This document shows positions 45,106-54,364 of a stretch of 64,000 nt of DNA, piece after piece. The stretch is taken from positions 2,542,001 through 2,606,000 of the forward strand of contig NZ_CP141062.1 in the NCBI RefSeq assembly GCF_034661295.1. The letters are read 5' to 3'. Below the pieces are notes generated by a model, which was not told the DNA's origin, ran no database searches, and was given only the letters and a program-made list of their open reading frames with translations. This DNA is from Faecalibacter sp. LW9. GTDB lineage: Bacteria; Bacteroidota; Bacteroidia; Flavobacteriales; Weeksellaceae. Position numbers and translations under genes: made by a program. How positions within the stretch are numbered: the stretch's first letter is position 1; every line of letters begins with the position of its first letter.

Positions 45106-45465
45106 TTAGCGTGGATTTTTTTCCCAACGACGTCCTTCATCTGGAGAATAACGTATTCCTTTTGTTGTTTCTGCAGATAATTGTACACCGTTAAAATTGA
45201 ATTTTATAAAATCCCCAGTAAATGCGTTTGGTGTAAAACGTTTAATCCACGTAAAACCATTATCACTGCTACAGAAAATTCCTCTTTCAGTAATCGCCAA
45301 AACTACAGATCCTAAATCCAATAAATCTTTAAATTCACCTATTTGGTAACTTCCTTTGTATCTCATTTTCCAAGTTCGACCTTTACTGATTGAATATTCA
45401 ATCTGCCCGTATACTTGTTGACTAATACGAATATATTCTTCTCCTAAATTTAAAATATCTGCCAT
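45106..45465 (-). CDS. Small protein with Asp-box-like repeats
   Basis: A 119-residue protein with three BNR/Asp-box-like segments, YSISKGRTWKMR, CSSDNGFTWIKR and YSPDEGRRWEKN, spaced 40-50 residues. These are beta-hairpin turns seen in sialidase-like and Ycf48-like propellers, but the protein is too short for a complete propeller. No signal peptide. Function is unknown. Confidence 0.6.
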   Translation of the reverse strand: MADILNLGEEYIRISQQVYGQIEYSISKGRTWKMRYKGSYQIGEFKDLLDLGSVVLAITERGIFCSSDNGFTWIKRFTPNAFTGDFIKFNFNGVQLSAETTKGIRYSPDEGRRWEKNPR

Positions 45466-45504
45466 TCTTATCTATAAAGTGCCAAAGATAAGGATTTTTA
45501 AAAA

Positions 45505-46107
45505 CTATGTACGTCTTAGCGGTTCAATATTCAGGTTTGCTAATCCAATTTCTATCTTTAATGGTAAAAAGACATGGAGTTCTAAATCATCGGAATAATT
45601 AAACAAAAAATCATAACGTAAATCTTCATGCATTTTCTCCAACAATTTTAGGATCGATTTAATTTTAGTGACTTGATACGCGCGTGATTTATAACCAAAT
45701 ACAGAATCTTCGTTCTGAACCGATTTAAAAATTTTAGATGAATGGATTAACAACAACGTACGAAGTTCCAATTCATATGAAGTCGATTTGGTAACTTTTG
45801 CAAAATGCGTAATTTTTGATGATAACCCTCGTATCAATCGGAGATAGGCTTTTCCTTTTGAAGTATATGGAGCATTGATTATCTTTTTAAATTCTGAATT
45901 TAATGTTTCCAAAATTTCTTCTTTCAACGATTCAAAACGTTGAATAAGATCCCACTCATTTTCCAACAATCGAAAATGCAATTGCTCAATTAACACTTGA
46001 TCCTTATTGATTAAGCGAATCAACAATTGATTCTTTTCCTTTTCGGGCAAATCAAGAATTTCTTGTTTTAAATTGGGGATTTGATTAACGTTAAGTTTTT
46101 GTTTCAT
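45505..46107 (-). CDS. Hypothetical protein, all-helical
   Basis: A 200-residue basic, Leu-rich protein without signal peptide or membrane segment: LKQEILDLPEKEKNQLLIRL at the N-terminus, KAYLRLIRGLSSKITHFAKV in the middle. Predicted helical. A similar type of uncharacterised protein occurs across Bacteroidota, but no family could be named. A perfect dyad ATCCAAA-TG-TTTGGAT lies at 46132-46147, about 25 bases upstream. Confidence 0.6.
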   Translation of the reverse strand: MKQKLNVNQIPNLKQEILDLPEKEKNQLLIRLINKDQVLIEQLHFRLLENEWDLIQRFESLKEEILETLNSEFKKIINAPYTSKGKAYLRLIRGLSSKITHFAKVTKSTSYELELRTLLLIHSSKIFKSVQNEDSVFGYKSRAYQVTKIKSILKLLEKMHEDLRYDFLFNYSDDLELHVFLPLKIEIGLANLNIEPLRRT

Positions 46108-46131
46108 CTAAAGGATTTTTACGCTTTTTTA

Positions 46132-46147
46132 ATCCAAATGTTTGGAT
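46132..46147. promoter_or_regulatory. 16-bp dyad upstream of hypothetical gene
   Basis: ATCCAAA-TG-TTTGGAT with perfect 7-base arms, 25 bases before the start codon at 46107; possible operator. Confidence 0.35.
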
Positions 46148-46331
46148 GCTGAATTATTATTTATTGGTTCAGGTTAATACATATCATGAAAGATAAATAA
46201 TGACATTTTTTTCCATCTCCATAATGAGATGCTAAAGATTAATTAAATGAACAACTATCTCATTCATTTGAAATAATTGAATATCCATGATCAATCATCA
46301 TCAACCATATTCGAAATATAATATGAAGATA

Positions 46332-46363
46332 TAAAAAAAGCGATTACAAAATGTAACCGCTTT
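46332..46363 (-). terminator. Terminator after the deoxyhypusine synthase-like gene
   Basis: Stem AAAGCGGTTACA / TGTAATCGCTTT (46337-46348, 46352-46363, one G-U pair), then T7 on the minus strand. Confidence 0.85.
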
Positions 46364-46387
46364 ATAATATATAAAAAGATCTATTGA

Positions 46388-47362
46388 TTATTGACCTAAA
46401 ATATAAGCAAATACTAATGGTGCTACAATAGTCGCATCAGATTCGATCATAAATTTTGGTGTATCTACATCTAATTTACCCCAAGTGATTTTCTCATTTG
46501 GAACAGCTCCTGAGTAAGAACCGTAAGATGTAGTAGAGTCAGAAATTTGACAGAAGTAAGACCAGAAAGGAACATCTTCCCACTCTAAATCTTGGTACAT
46601 CATTGGAACAACACAAATTGGGAAATCTCCAGAGATACCACCTGCAATTTGGAAGAATCCAACACCTTTACCTTCAGAATTAGCACGGTACCATTCTGTT
46701 AAGTAAATCATATATTCAATACCTGATTTTACAGTTGATGCTTTTAAGTTTCCTTTAATTACATTAGCTGCAAAAATATTACCTGTTGTAGAATCTTCCC
46801 ATCCTGGACAAACGATTGGTAAGTTTTTCTCTGCCGCCGCAACAATCCAAGAATCTTTAGGATCGATTTCGTAGTATTGCTCTAAAACTCCAGAGTTTAC
46901 CACTTGGTATAAGAATTCGTGTGGTAAATATCTTTCCCCTTTAGCTTCTGCTGCATGCCAAACATCTTCCAAATGTTGTTGTAAACGACGGAAAGCTTCT
47001 TCTTCTGGAATACAAGTATCTGTAACACGGTTGAAGTGAGAATCTAATAATTCACGCTCTTGTTCTGGTGTTAAATCTCTATAGTTTGGAATTCTTTTGT
47101 AGTGAGAGTGAGCGACTAAGTTCATCACATCTTCTTCTAAGTTTGCACCTGTACAAGAAATAATATGAACTTTATCTTGACGGATCATTTCAGCTAAAGA
47201 AACACCTAACTCTGCTGTAGACATTGCACCTCCTAAAGAGATTAACATCTTTCCTCCTTCTAATAAATGTTGCTCGTATCCTTTAGCTGCGTCAACTAAT
47301 GCTGCAGCGTTAAAGTGACGATAATTATGTTCAATAAATTGACTAATTGGTCCTTTGCTCAT
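46388..47362 (-). CDS. Deoxyhypusine synthase-like protein (probable homospermidine synthase)
   Basis: A 324-residue homologue of deoxyhypusine synthase: SLGGAMSTAELGVSLAEMIR and ISCTGANLEEDVMN form the NAD-binding start, PIVCPGWEDSTTGNIFAANV and FFQIAGGISGDFP follow, and EKITWGKLDV carries the active-site Lys at about 296. Bacteria have no eIF5A, so the protein cannot serve the usual role; related bacterial proteins act as polyamine aminobutyl transferases producing sym-homospermidine, the major polyamine of many flavobacteria. It lies 12 bases after speA, fitting a polyamine pathway. Confidence 0.85.
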   Translation of the reverse strand: MSKGPISQFIEHNYRHFNAAALVDAAKGYEQHLLEGGKMLISLGGAMSTAELGVSLAEMIRQDKVHIISCTGANLEEDVMNLVAHSHYKRIPNYRDLTPEQERELLDSHFNRVTDTCIPEEEAFRRLQQHLEDVWHAAEAKGERYLPHEFLYQVVNSGVLEQYYEIDPKDSWIVAAAEKNLPIVCPGWEDSTTGNIFAANVIKGNLKASTVKSGIEYMIYLTEWYRANSEGKGVGFFQIAGGISGDFPICVVPMMYQDLEWEDVPFWSYFCQISDSTTSYGSYSGAVPNEKITWGKLDVDTPKFMIESDATIVAPLVFAYILGQ

Positions 47363-47374
47363 TTTATAATAATT

Positions 47375-48766
47375 TTATTTTTTAACTGTATATCCTAAAG
47401 TTTCTAAAACCCCTTCATACCCCTGCTCTTCAGAGTATACTTTTGCATCATAATTCTCATCAATCAACACGTATTTTGGTTGAGGAATTAAACAGTGATG
47501 CACTCCTCCAAAACCACCAATATTATCTTGATAAGCTCCGGTATTGAAGAAACCAATGTATAATGGTTTTGCAGAATCATATTTTGGTAAATAAATAGCG
47601 TTTGTATGCTGCTCTGAATTATAGTAATCGTCAGAGTCACATGTTAATCCTCCTAAAAGAACACGCTCATACTTATCGTACCAACGGTTGACAGGCAACA
47701 AAATGAATCGTTTTGAAATTGCCCAAGCATCTGGTAATGTTGTCATAAAAGATGAATCAATCATATCCCAATACTCACGATCATTTTGTTTCTTTTGGTA
47801 TAAAATTTTGTAGACAACACCTCCAGATTCACCGACTGTAAACGAACCAAATTCTGTAAAAATATTTGGAACTGGAATTCCTTCTTCTTCACAAATGGAT
47901 TGAATTTGAGATAAAATCTCTTTGGCCATGTATTGATAATCATATTCGAATGTTAAAGACGATTTGATTGGGAATCCACCACCAATATTTAAACTATCCA
48001 ATTCTGGACAAACTTTCTTTAAGTTCACGTACACACGTAAACATTTCGTTAATTCATTCCAGTAATATGAATTATCTTTAATTCCGGTATTAATAAAGAA
48101 ATGAAGCATCTTTAATTTGATGCGATCATTCGGTTTCACCATATTTTGGTAAAATGGCACAATATCCTTGTACCCAATCCCTAAACGGGACGTATAAAAC
48201 TCGAATTTAGGTTCTTCCTCTGATGCAATACGAATCCCGATTTCAAAATCGCCTTCAATTGCTTCTGAGAATAAATCAACTTCTTCGTAATTATCAATCA
48301 CTGCAATCGTCTTGCGATGTCCATTGTTAATTAAACGTGCAATATTATCAACATATTCTTCACGTTTAAAACCATTACAAACAACATATTGATCATGCGT
48401 CATTAAACCTTCTTCTAAAAGACTCTCGACAATATTAATATCATAAGCCGATGATGTCTCAATATGGATATCATTTTTTAAAGCTTCTTTTACGATATGT
48501 TTAAAGTGAGAACTTTTCGTACAATAACAATAGTTGTATGATCCTTCGTAGTTTAATTCTTGACGTGCTTTCTCAAACCATCCTTTCGCTTTTTGGATAT
48601 TTTGTGAAATTTTTGGCAAATATGTAAATTTTAATGGCGTACCATGTTCTTCTACCAATTTCATCAAATCTATACCATGAAATTTTAAGCATTCACCGTC
48701 TAATGTAAATTCTTCCTGTGGAAAGTCAAAAGATTGAGTAATTAAGTCAATGTATTTAGTTTTCAT
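47375..48766 (-). CDS. speA: Biosynthetic arginine decarboxylase (SpeA-like)
   Basis: A 463-residue PLP-dependent decarboxylase of the alanine-racemase fold type. YCYCTKSSHFKHIVKEAL holds the PLP-binding Lys; LNIGGGFPIKSS binds the PLP phosphate; TEFGSFTVGESGGVVYKILY and GGLTCDSDDYY are later active-site segments. It converts arginine to agmatine. It is shorter than E. coli SpeA (658) and of the length typical in Bacteroidota. It is followed by the deoxyhypusine synthase-like gene. Confidence 0.88.
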   Translation of the reverse strand: MKTKYIDLITQSFDFPQEEFTLDGECLKFHGIDLMKLVEEHGTPLKFTYLPKISQNIQKAKGWFEKARQELNYEGSYNYCYCTKSSHFKHIVKEALKNDIHIETSSAYDINIVESLLEEGLMTHDQYVVCNGFKREEYVDNIARLINNGHRKTIAVIDNYEEVDLFSEAIEGDFEIGIRIASEEEPKFEFYTSRLGIGYKDIVPFYQNMVKPNDRIKLKMLHFFINTGIKDNSYYWNELTKCLRVYVNLKKVCPELDSLNIGGGFPIKSSLTFEYDYQYMAKEILSQIQSICEEEGIPVPNIFTEFGSFTVGESGGVVYKILYQKKQNDREYWDMIDSSFMTTLPDAWAISKRFILLPVNRWYDKYERVLLGGLTCDSDDYYNSEQHTNAIYLPKYDSAKPLYIGFFNTGAYQDNIGGFGGVHHCLIPQPKYVLIDENYDAKVYSEEQGYEGVLETLGYTVKK

Positions 48767-49205
48767 TATGCTAATTTTTTTTTAAAGTATTACGTGTATA
48801 TAAAATAGGATGTGTGGTTTATTCTAAAAAAAGAATAACCATTAAACACGTATAGCATAACTTACTTGACGAAGTAAAAAATGGAAAGATGATTTTTTTA
48901 ATCCGCTACTTTTTTGAAAAGCAAGAAAACAAAGATTCTTTCCTCTCTCTGTCCCCCCGAATAAAAGGTCAACACCCATTAATAATTAAAAAACTTTTAC
49001 AAATGCAAATATAGAGATTTAATCATTTTAACGTGATAAATAAATCGTAAATTTTAACTACATTCACTTTATAATTAAGTTTTGAAAACCAGCACATAAT
49101 AAAATATCATATTCAGATTGTTGAAATCTCTTCATAAATTTCTATTGATCTTGGGCGCTTGATAAGCGAATTATTGTATTTTTGAAATCGTTTTGAATGT
49201 AATTT
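48767..49205. other. Divergent control region between speA and parA
   Basis: A 439-base gap without a supported full gene. On the minus strand it carries a long hairpin (48791-48851; outer arms TACGTGT / ACACGTA, inner GGTTTATTC / GAATAACC) that could be transcribed in the speA leader, and a 22-codon ORF through it (48790-48858; MLYVFNGYSFFRINHTSY...). A C-rich tract CCCCCC lies at 48952-48957. The parA promoter candidate is on the other side. Confidence 0.45.
49151..49184 (+). promoter_or_regulatory. parA promoter candidate
   Basis: TTG (49151-49153), 23 bases, then TATTTTTG (49177-49184), matching TAnnTTTG, 21 bases before the parA ATG. Confidence 0.5.
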
Positions 49206-49979
49206 ATGGGTAAAATAATTGCAGTATGTAATCAAAAAGGTGGCGTAGGTAAAACCACAACTTCGGTTAATCTTGCTGCTTCCTTAGGAGTTTTAGAAAA
49301 AAAAGTTTTATTGATCGATGCTGATCCACAAGCAAATGCGACATCAGGATTAGGTTTTGATTTAGATGAAATAGAATGCGGAACCTATGAGGTACTCGAA
49401 AATCAAGTACCTGCAAGTGAAGCTATTTTCGAAACGGAATCTCCCAACCTTTATTTAATGCCTGCGCATTTGGATCTAGTTGCGGCAGAAATTGAAATTG
49501 TCGATTACGAAAATCGAGAGTACATGTTAAAAACTGCTCTAGCAGAAATTCGCGACCAATTTGATTATATTGTTATTGATTGTGCACCATCATTAGGATT
49601 AATCACCCTAAATGCATTAACGTCGGCTGATTCAGTCATTATCCCAATTCAATGCGAATATTTTGCCTTGGAAGGTTTAGGGAAACTGTTAAATACGGTC
49701 AAAGGAATACAGCAGCACCATAACAAAGAATTAGACATCGAAGGTTTATTATTAACCATGTATGATTCACGTTTGCGCTTATCCAATCAAGTATTGGATG
49801 AAGTCAATAATCATTTCCCACAAATGGTATTCAAAACAATTATTGCACGTAATGTACGTTTGTCAGAAGCTCCTAGCTTTGGAGAAACAATTATTCAGTA
49901 CGATGCGGGGAGTAAAGGTGCCGAAAATTACCTGAATTTAGCCCGTGAATTTTTAATTAATAACAACGATACCGTTTAA
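49206..49979 (+). CDS. parA: Chromosome partitioning ATPase ParA
   Basis: A 257-residue deviant-Walker ATPase: KGGVGKTTT (11-19), VLLIDADPQANATSGL, and IVIDCAPSLGLITLNAL. It binds DNA and the ParB complex to separate new origins. A chromosomal rather than plasmid type is suggested by length and by the following parB-dapB-lepB genes. Its stop is 2 bases from parB. Confidence 0.96.
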   Translation: MGKIIAVCNQKGGVGKTTTSVNLAASLGVLEKKVLLIDADPQANATSGLGFDLDEIECGTYEVLENQVPASEAIFETESPNLYLMPAHLDLVAAEIEIVDYENREYMLKTALAEIRDQFDYIVIDCAPSLGLITLNALTSADSVIIPIQCEYFALEGLGKLLNTVKGIQQHHNKELDIEGLLLTMYDSRLRLSNQVLDEVNNHFPQMVFKTIIARNVRLSEAPSFGETIIQYDAGSKGAENYLNLAREFLINNNDTV

Positions 49980-49981
49980 AA

Positions 49982-50881
49982 ATGGCAAAACCAATCAAAA
50001 ATAATCGTTTAGGACGTGGATTATCTGCTCTTTTAAAAGATGAACCAACCATACAATCTGCCACTGATGCTGGAGCACAGAAGTTAGTGGGAAATATTAT
50101 TGAGATTGAATTAGATAAAATCAAAGCTAACCCTTGGCAACCAAGAACGAACTTTGATAAAAGAAATTTAGAAGATTTAGTTACTTCAATACAAGCATTA
50201 GGGGTTATACAGCCCATCACTGTACGCAAAAAGAACGACGGCACTTACGAATTAATTTCTGGTGAACGTCGTTTTCGTGCTTCATTATTGGCTCATAAAA
50301 CCACTATTCCTGCATATATTCGCTTAGCGAACGACCAAGAGATGTTGGAAATGGCATTGGTGGAAAATATTCAACGCCAAGAATTAGATGCGATAGAAAT
50401 TGCATTATCTTACCAACAATTGATTGAAGAAATCAAATTAACACAGGAAGAACTAAGTAAACGTGTAGGAAAAGACCGTTCTTCGATTACCAACTATTTA
50501 CGATTATTAAAATTAGACCCTATTATACAAACTGGTATTCGCGATGGTATGATATCAATGGGACATGGTCGTGCATTAATGGCAATCGAAGATATTGATG
50601 TTCAATTTGATATTTACGAACGTATTGTAAAAGATAATTTATCCGTTCGAGAGACCGAAAAATTGATTAAAGCCATAAAATCAGGTGAACAAGTTGATCC
50701 TAAAGAAAAAGAAAAAGTTGAGTTACCATCGGCATATCAAACCGCTTTGGATACGTTCCAAAAACGTTTAAATACCAATGTAAAAATTCAACGTGCTAAG
50801 AATGGAAAGGGTAAAATCATTATTGATTTTACTTCGGATGAAGAATTTGAACGATTAAGAAGTTTTTTGAATGAAAACTAA
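49982..50881 (+). CDS. parB: Chromosome partitioning protein ParB
   Basis: A 299-residue CTPase/DNA-binding protein: NRLGRGLSALL at the N-terminus, IKANPWQPRTNF, ELISGERRFRASLLA (CTP-binding arginine box), ENIQRQELDAIEIA, and the HTH KRVGKDRSSITNYLRLL; a C-terminal dimer domain follows. It binds parS sites; none was recognised nearby. It overlaps the next gene by 11 bases. Confidence 0.96.
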   Translation: MAKPIKNNRLGRGLSALLKDEPTIQSATDAGAQKLVGNIIEIELDKIKANPWQPRTNFDKRNLEDLVTSIQALGVIQPITVRKKNDGTYELISGERRFRASLLAHKTTIPAYIRLANDQEMLEMALVENIQRQELDAIEIALSYQQLIEEIKLTQEELSKRVGKDRSSITNYLRLLKLDPIIQTGIRDGMISMGHGRALMAIEDIDVQFDIYERIVKDNLSVRETEKLIKAIKSGEQVDPKEKEKVELPSAYQTALDTFQKRLNTNVKIQRAKNGKGKIIIDFTSDEEFERLRSFLNEN

Positions 50882-51440
50882 AGGATTAGCAATCGCATTT
50901 GTTCTGATGGCTCAGTTGGGGTTTTCACAACAAATTACAATGGATGAAGCAATAATTGTAGACACCATTGCAACAAAAGAGAAATTAAATTTCGAATTTA
51001 TAGATAAAAGCCCTGTTCGTGCATCTTTATACTCTGCTATATTACCAGGTGCGGGTCAAATCTATAATAAAAAATGGTGGAAGGCTCCAATCGCATGGGG
51101 ACTTATAGGAACAGGTATTGGTTTTACATCGTACTACAACGGATTACAAAACAAATTTAGATCCGCTTATTTGGCTGAATTAGATGGTCGAACGCATGAA
51201 TATTCTGGAATATTAAATGCAGAACAATTAGCGGTTTATCAAGATGAATACAAACGAAACCGTGATTATGCTATGGCCTTGACCATTCTTGCGTATATTT
51301 TAAATATCGTCGATGCTACAGTGGATGCACACTTATTTAGCATTAAAAATGATCCCGATTTTACATTTCAACCCATCGTAATTCAGGATCAAATGTCATT
51401 TCAACCTGCAATAGGTTTAAACATCAATTTTAAATTTTAA
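50871..51440 (+). CDS. DUF5683 membrane protein
   Basis: A 189-residue protein with a signal peptide (MKTKGLAIAFVLMAQLGFSQ) and the DUF5683 core: PVRASLYSAILPGAGQIYNK, then KWWKAPIAWGLIGTGIGF, and NRDYAMALTILAYILNIVDA. Restricted to Bacteroidota, often next to parB and dapB; function unknown. It probably sits in the cell envelope. Confidence 0.85.
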   Translation: MKTKGLAIAFVLMAQLGFSQQITMDEAIIVDTIATKEKLNFEFIDKSPVRASLYSAILPGAGQIYNKKWWKAPIAWGLIGTGIGFTSYYNGLQNKFRSAYLAELDGRTHEYSGILNAEQLAVYQDEYKRNRDYAMALTILAYILNIVDATVDAHLFSIKNDPDFTFQPIVIQDQMSFQPAIGLNINFKF

Positions 51441-51452
51441 AAAAAACACACA

Positions 51453-52157
51453 ATGAAAGTAGGTTTAATTGGATATGGAAAAATGGGTAAAGCCATTGAA
51501 GAAATATTGGTAGAAAGAGGACATGAAGTCGTGTTGAAGATTTCTCATACTCCTACCGTTGAAGAATTAAAAGAAGTCGAAGTTGCCATCGAATTTTCTC
51601 GTCCTGAATATGCATACGACAATCTTAAAGTATTACTTGAGTCAGGTATTCAAACTATCTGTGGTACAACAGGTTGGCTAGATAAACAAGGAGAAATTAA
51701 TCAAATGGCATTAGCCAATAATACTGCATTTTTATATGCTTCTAATTTTAGTTTGGGTGTAAATTTGTTTTTTGAATTAAATCAACAATTGGCCCGTATG
51801 ATGAATAAATACAGAAATGAATACAATATTCATTTAGAAGAAATTCATCATACTCAAAAATTAGATGCTCCATCGGGTACAGCGATTACAATTGCGGAAG
51901 GTATTATTGATAACTCAACGTATGAAAATTGGTCTATGGATCAAGAAGGACCATCCACAATTTCGATCGAAGCAAAACGCATCGAAGATGTTCCAGGTAC
52001 ACATATTGTACAATATACAAGTGCTGTAGACACCATCGAAATTTCTCATACCGCCCATTCACGTAAAGGTTTTGCGCTTGGAGCAGTGATCGCTGCAGAA
52101 TGGATTTGGAACAGAAAAGGGATCTACACCATGAAAGATGTTTTAGAACTTAATTAA
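51453..52157 (+). CDS. dapB: 4-hydroxy-tetrahydrodipicolinate reductase
   Basis: A 234-residue enzyme of lysine/diaminopimelate synthesis: NAD(P) loop GLIGYGKMGKAIEEI (4-18), CGTTGW, ASNFSLGVNLFFELN and EEIHHTQKLDAPSGTAI, with the catalytic His pair. Length is normal for the Bacteroidota form. It lies 12 bases after the DUF5683 gene. Confidence 0.96.
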   Translation: MKVGLIGYGKMGKAIEEILVERGHEVVLKISHTPTVEELKEVEVAIEFSRPEYAYDNLKVLLESGIQTICGTTGWLDKQGEINQMALANNTAFLYASNFSLGVNLFFELNQQLARMMNKYRNEYNIHLEEIHHTQKLDAPSGTAITIAEGIIDNSTYENWSMDQEGPSTISIEAKRIEDVPGTHIVQYTSAVDTIEISHTAHSRKGFALGAVIAAEWIWNRKGIYTMKDVLELN

Positions 52158-52179
52158 AAACTACTAATAACAACACGTT

Positions 52180-53739
52180 ATGTCACTAATCATTTATTGG
52201 ATTATAGGTTTCATTCTTTATAATATTCTATTTGGAGCCGGAACTTGGAAATTATTCAAAAATGCAGGTAAACCCGCATGGTCAGCCTTTATTCCATTTC
52301 TTAACATCTGGAACGGATTGCAAATTATCCAACGCCCGAAATGGTGGATTATATTATTTTATCTACCGATTGTAGGGACAATTTTCTGGCTAGTACTTTA
52401 TGTAGATTTAGCGGATTCTTATGGTAAAATCGAATTGAAAGATAAAATCATTATGGTTTTAACTTTAGGATTATACATTTTTGCCATCAACTATCAAGAT
52501 CATCCAAAATATTTAGGTCCAGAGAAACGTACTTCAACAATTGTCTCTTCACTTATTTTCGCTTTGGTATTAGCAACTTTAGTTCACAATTGGTTCATTC
52601 AGCCTATGATTGTACCAACAGGATCGATGGAAAATACCATCAAAATTGGAGATGCTTTATTTGTTGAAAAAGTAAGTTATGGAGCACGTGTACCTGTAAC
52701 GCCTATTGGTATTCCCTTTTCAGAGTTTATCAATCGTAATGCATTCGTGGATAAAGCACGTTTGCCTTATATGCGTTTACCTGGTTTCAGAGATTTAAAA
52801 TCAAATGATATTGTTGTATTCAACTACCCAACCGATTCGGTTTACACAGCTATTGATCGTAAAGATGCATATGTGAAACGTCTTGTAGGGATGCCTGGTG
52901 AAACGATAGAAATTAGTAATGGAATTTTATATGTTAATGGTAAAAAATTCCAACCTAAATTGGATGCATATGTTCAACATGCTTACAAAGTCACTTCTAA
53001 AGTTCAATTATCGCCTTCAATTTTATATCAAGAGTATGGTTTAATACCATCAGACTATAATGTAACACAAGAAGGAAACGAATTTGTATATTATTTCGCT
53101 GCATTATCTGATCAACATGTAACTTCTCTTAAAGGAAACTCAAACATTACATCAGTTGAGCCTTATTTAATGCCAAAAGGGAAGAAAACTGAACGCATCC
53201 GTTATGGAAACCAAATCGATAGTACTTATACGATTTTCCCTGTAAATAAAAACTGGAACGAAGATAATTACGGGAAATTATATATCCCGAAAAAAGGAGA
53301 TATTGTTGAAATCAATAAAGAAACTTTACCTCAATACATCAATGTAATTCGTAAGTACGAAAAGAACAGTCTAAAAGTAGATTCTACCAATGGTAAATAC
53401 GATATTTTCATTAACGATCAAAAAACAAATAAGTACGAAATCCAACAGGATTATTTCTTTATGATGGGAGACAACAGAAACCAATCCTTAGATGCACGTT
53501 TCTTTGGTTACGTTCCTGAAGATCATATCATTGGTCGACCAATTTTAATTTGGGCTAATATGAATGGAATGTTTGAAGATGCCCCTCAAAAATTCATTTG
53601 GAGCCGTTTCTTTACAACGATCAACAATGATAATCCTAACAAAACTTCATACGGAATTTATGTCTTAATTGCTTTTATAGGATGGATTGGATATGATATT
53701 TGGAAAGCAAGAAAAGAAAAACAAAAAAATAAATATTAG
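52180..53739 (+). CDS. lepB: Signal peptidase I, long form with N-terminal membrane domain
   Basis: A 519-residue inner-membrane peptidase. The first 110 residues form several hydrophobic segments (DUF5684-like) not present in classical LepB; helix before the active site is at 118-140. Nucleophile Ser149 (IVPTGSMENTIKIG) and general base Lys233 (YVKRLVGMPGE) are present. A stretch of about 190 residues (about 250-440) is inserted between box D and box E (FMMGDNRNQSLDARFFG). Such long forms are known in Bacteroidota. It removes signal peptides of exported proteins. Confidence 0.93.
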   Translation: MSLIIYWIIGFILYNILFGAGTWKLFKNAGKPAWSAFIPFLNIWNGLQIIQRPKWWIILFYLPIVGTIFWLVLYVDLADSYGKIELKDKIIMVLTLGLYIFAINYQDHPKYLGPEKRTSTIVSSLIFALVLATLVHNWFIQPMIVPTGSMENTIKIGDALFVEKVSYGARVPVTPIGIPFSEFINRNAFVDKARLPYMRLPGFRDLKSNDIVVFNYPTDSVYTAIDRKDAYVKRLVGMPGETIEISNGILYVNGKKFQPKLDAYVQHAYKVTSKVQLSPSILYQEYGLIPSDYNVTQEGNEFVYYFAALSDQHVTSLKGNSNITSVEPYLMPKGKKTERIRYGNQIDSTYTIFPVNKNWNEDNYGKLYIPKKGDIVEINKETLPQYINVIRKYEKNSLKVDSTNGKYDIFINDQKTNKYEIQQDYFFMMGDNRNQSLDARFFGYVPEDHIIGRPILIWANMNGMFEDAPQKFIWSRFFTTINNDNPNKTSYGIYVLIAFIGWIGYDIWKARKEKQKNKY

Positions 53740-53751
53740 AATACATTTGAA

Positions 53752-54351
53752 ATGAAAAATACATTTCCAGCTTTTTACTTTGGACCGATTGATTACTATG
53801 CTGATATGGTAAAAAGTGAAACGATTGAGATCGAAGTATGTGAAAATTTTCAGAAACAGACTTATCGTAACCGATGCAATATTTTAGGTGCAAATGGAAA
53901 ATTACCATTAACCATTCCAATGCATCATGATGGTTCGCGTAACATGAAAGACATCAAACCATCTTACGATCACAATTGGCAAAAAGAACATTTCAAGTCA
54001 TTACGTTCGGCGTATTTAAGCTCTCCTTATTTCGAATACTACGAAGATGAGATCGCAACATTCTATGATCGAAAAGAGAAATTCTTATTGGATCTGAATT
54101 TACGCACAATTGAATTTATTTTATCGAAATTAAAAATCGATACAACGGTAACCCATACCTCATCATTTCAAGTGTTAGAAACTGATTTTGATTTCCGAAA
54201 TAAATACAGTGCTAAAAAAGAACCTGCGATCCACTTCCCTGAATATGTTCAAGTATTTGATGAAAAATTTGGATTCACACCAGGATTAAGCATCTTGGAT
54301 ATTTTATTTAGTGAAGGACCTCACGCTGCAATCTATTTGAAAAATTTATAA
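53752..54351 (+). CDS. WbqC-like family protein
   Basis: A 199-residue protein of the WbqC family: FGPIDYYADMVKSETIEIE, QKQTYRNRCNILGANGKLPL, and DHNWQKEHFKSLRSAYLSSPYF split across blocks (N-W-K-H-rich core). Some homologues lie in O-antigen clusters; the role is unproven. It follows lepB by 12 bases. Confidence 0.88.
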   Translation: MKNTFPAFYFGPIDYYADMVKSETIEIEVCENFQKQTYRNRCNILGANGKLPLTIPMHHDGSRNMKDIKPSYDHNWQKEHFKSLRSAYLSSPYFEYYEDEIATFYDRKEKFLLDLNLRTIEFILSKLKIDTTVTHTSSFQVLETDFDFRNKYSAKKEPAIHFPEYVQVFDEKFGFTPGLSILDILFSEGPHAAIYLKNL

Positions 54352-54364
54352 AAAAACATAAAGA

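Noticed and set aside
49151-50881. Replication origin next to parAB
   Set aside because: No dnaA or DnaA-box cluster seen, and no parS-like site recognised; parAB-dapB-lepB is a usual flavobacterial arrangement that need not be at the origin.
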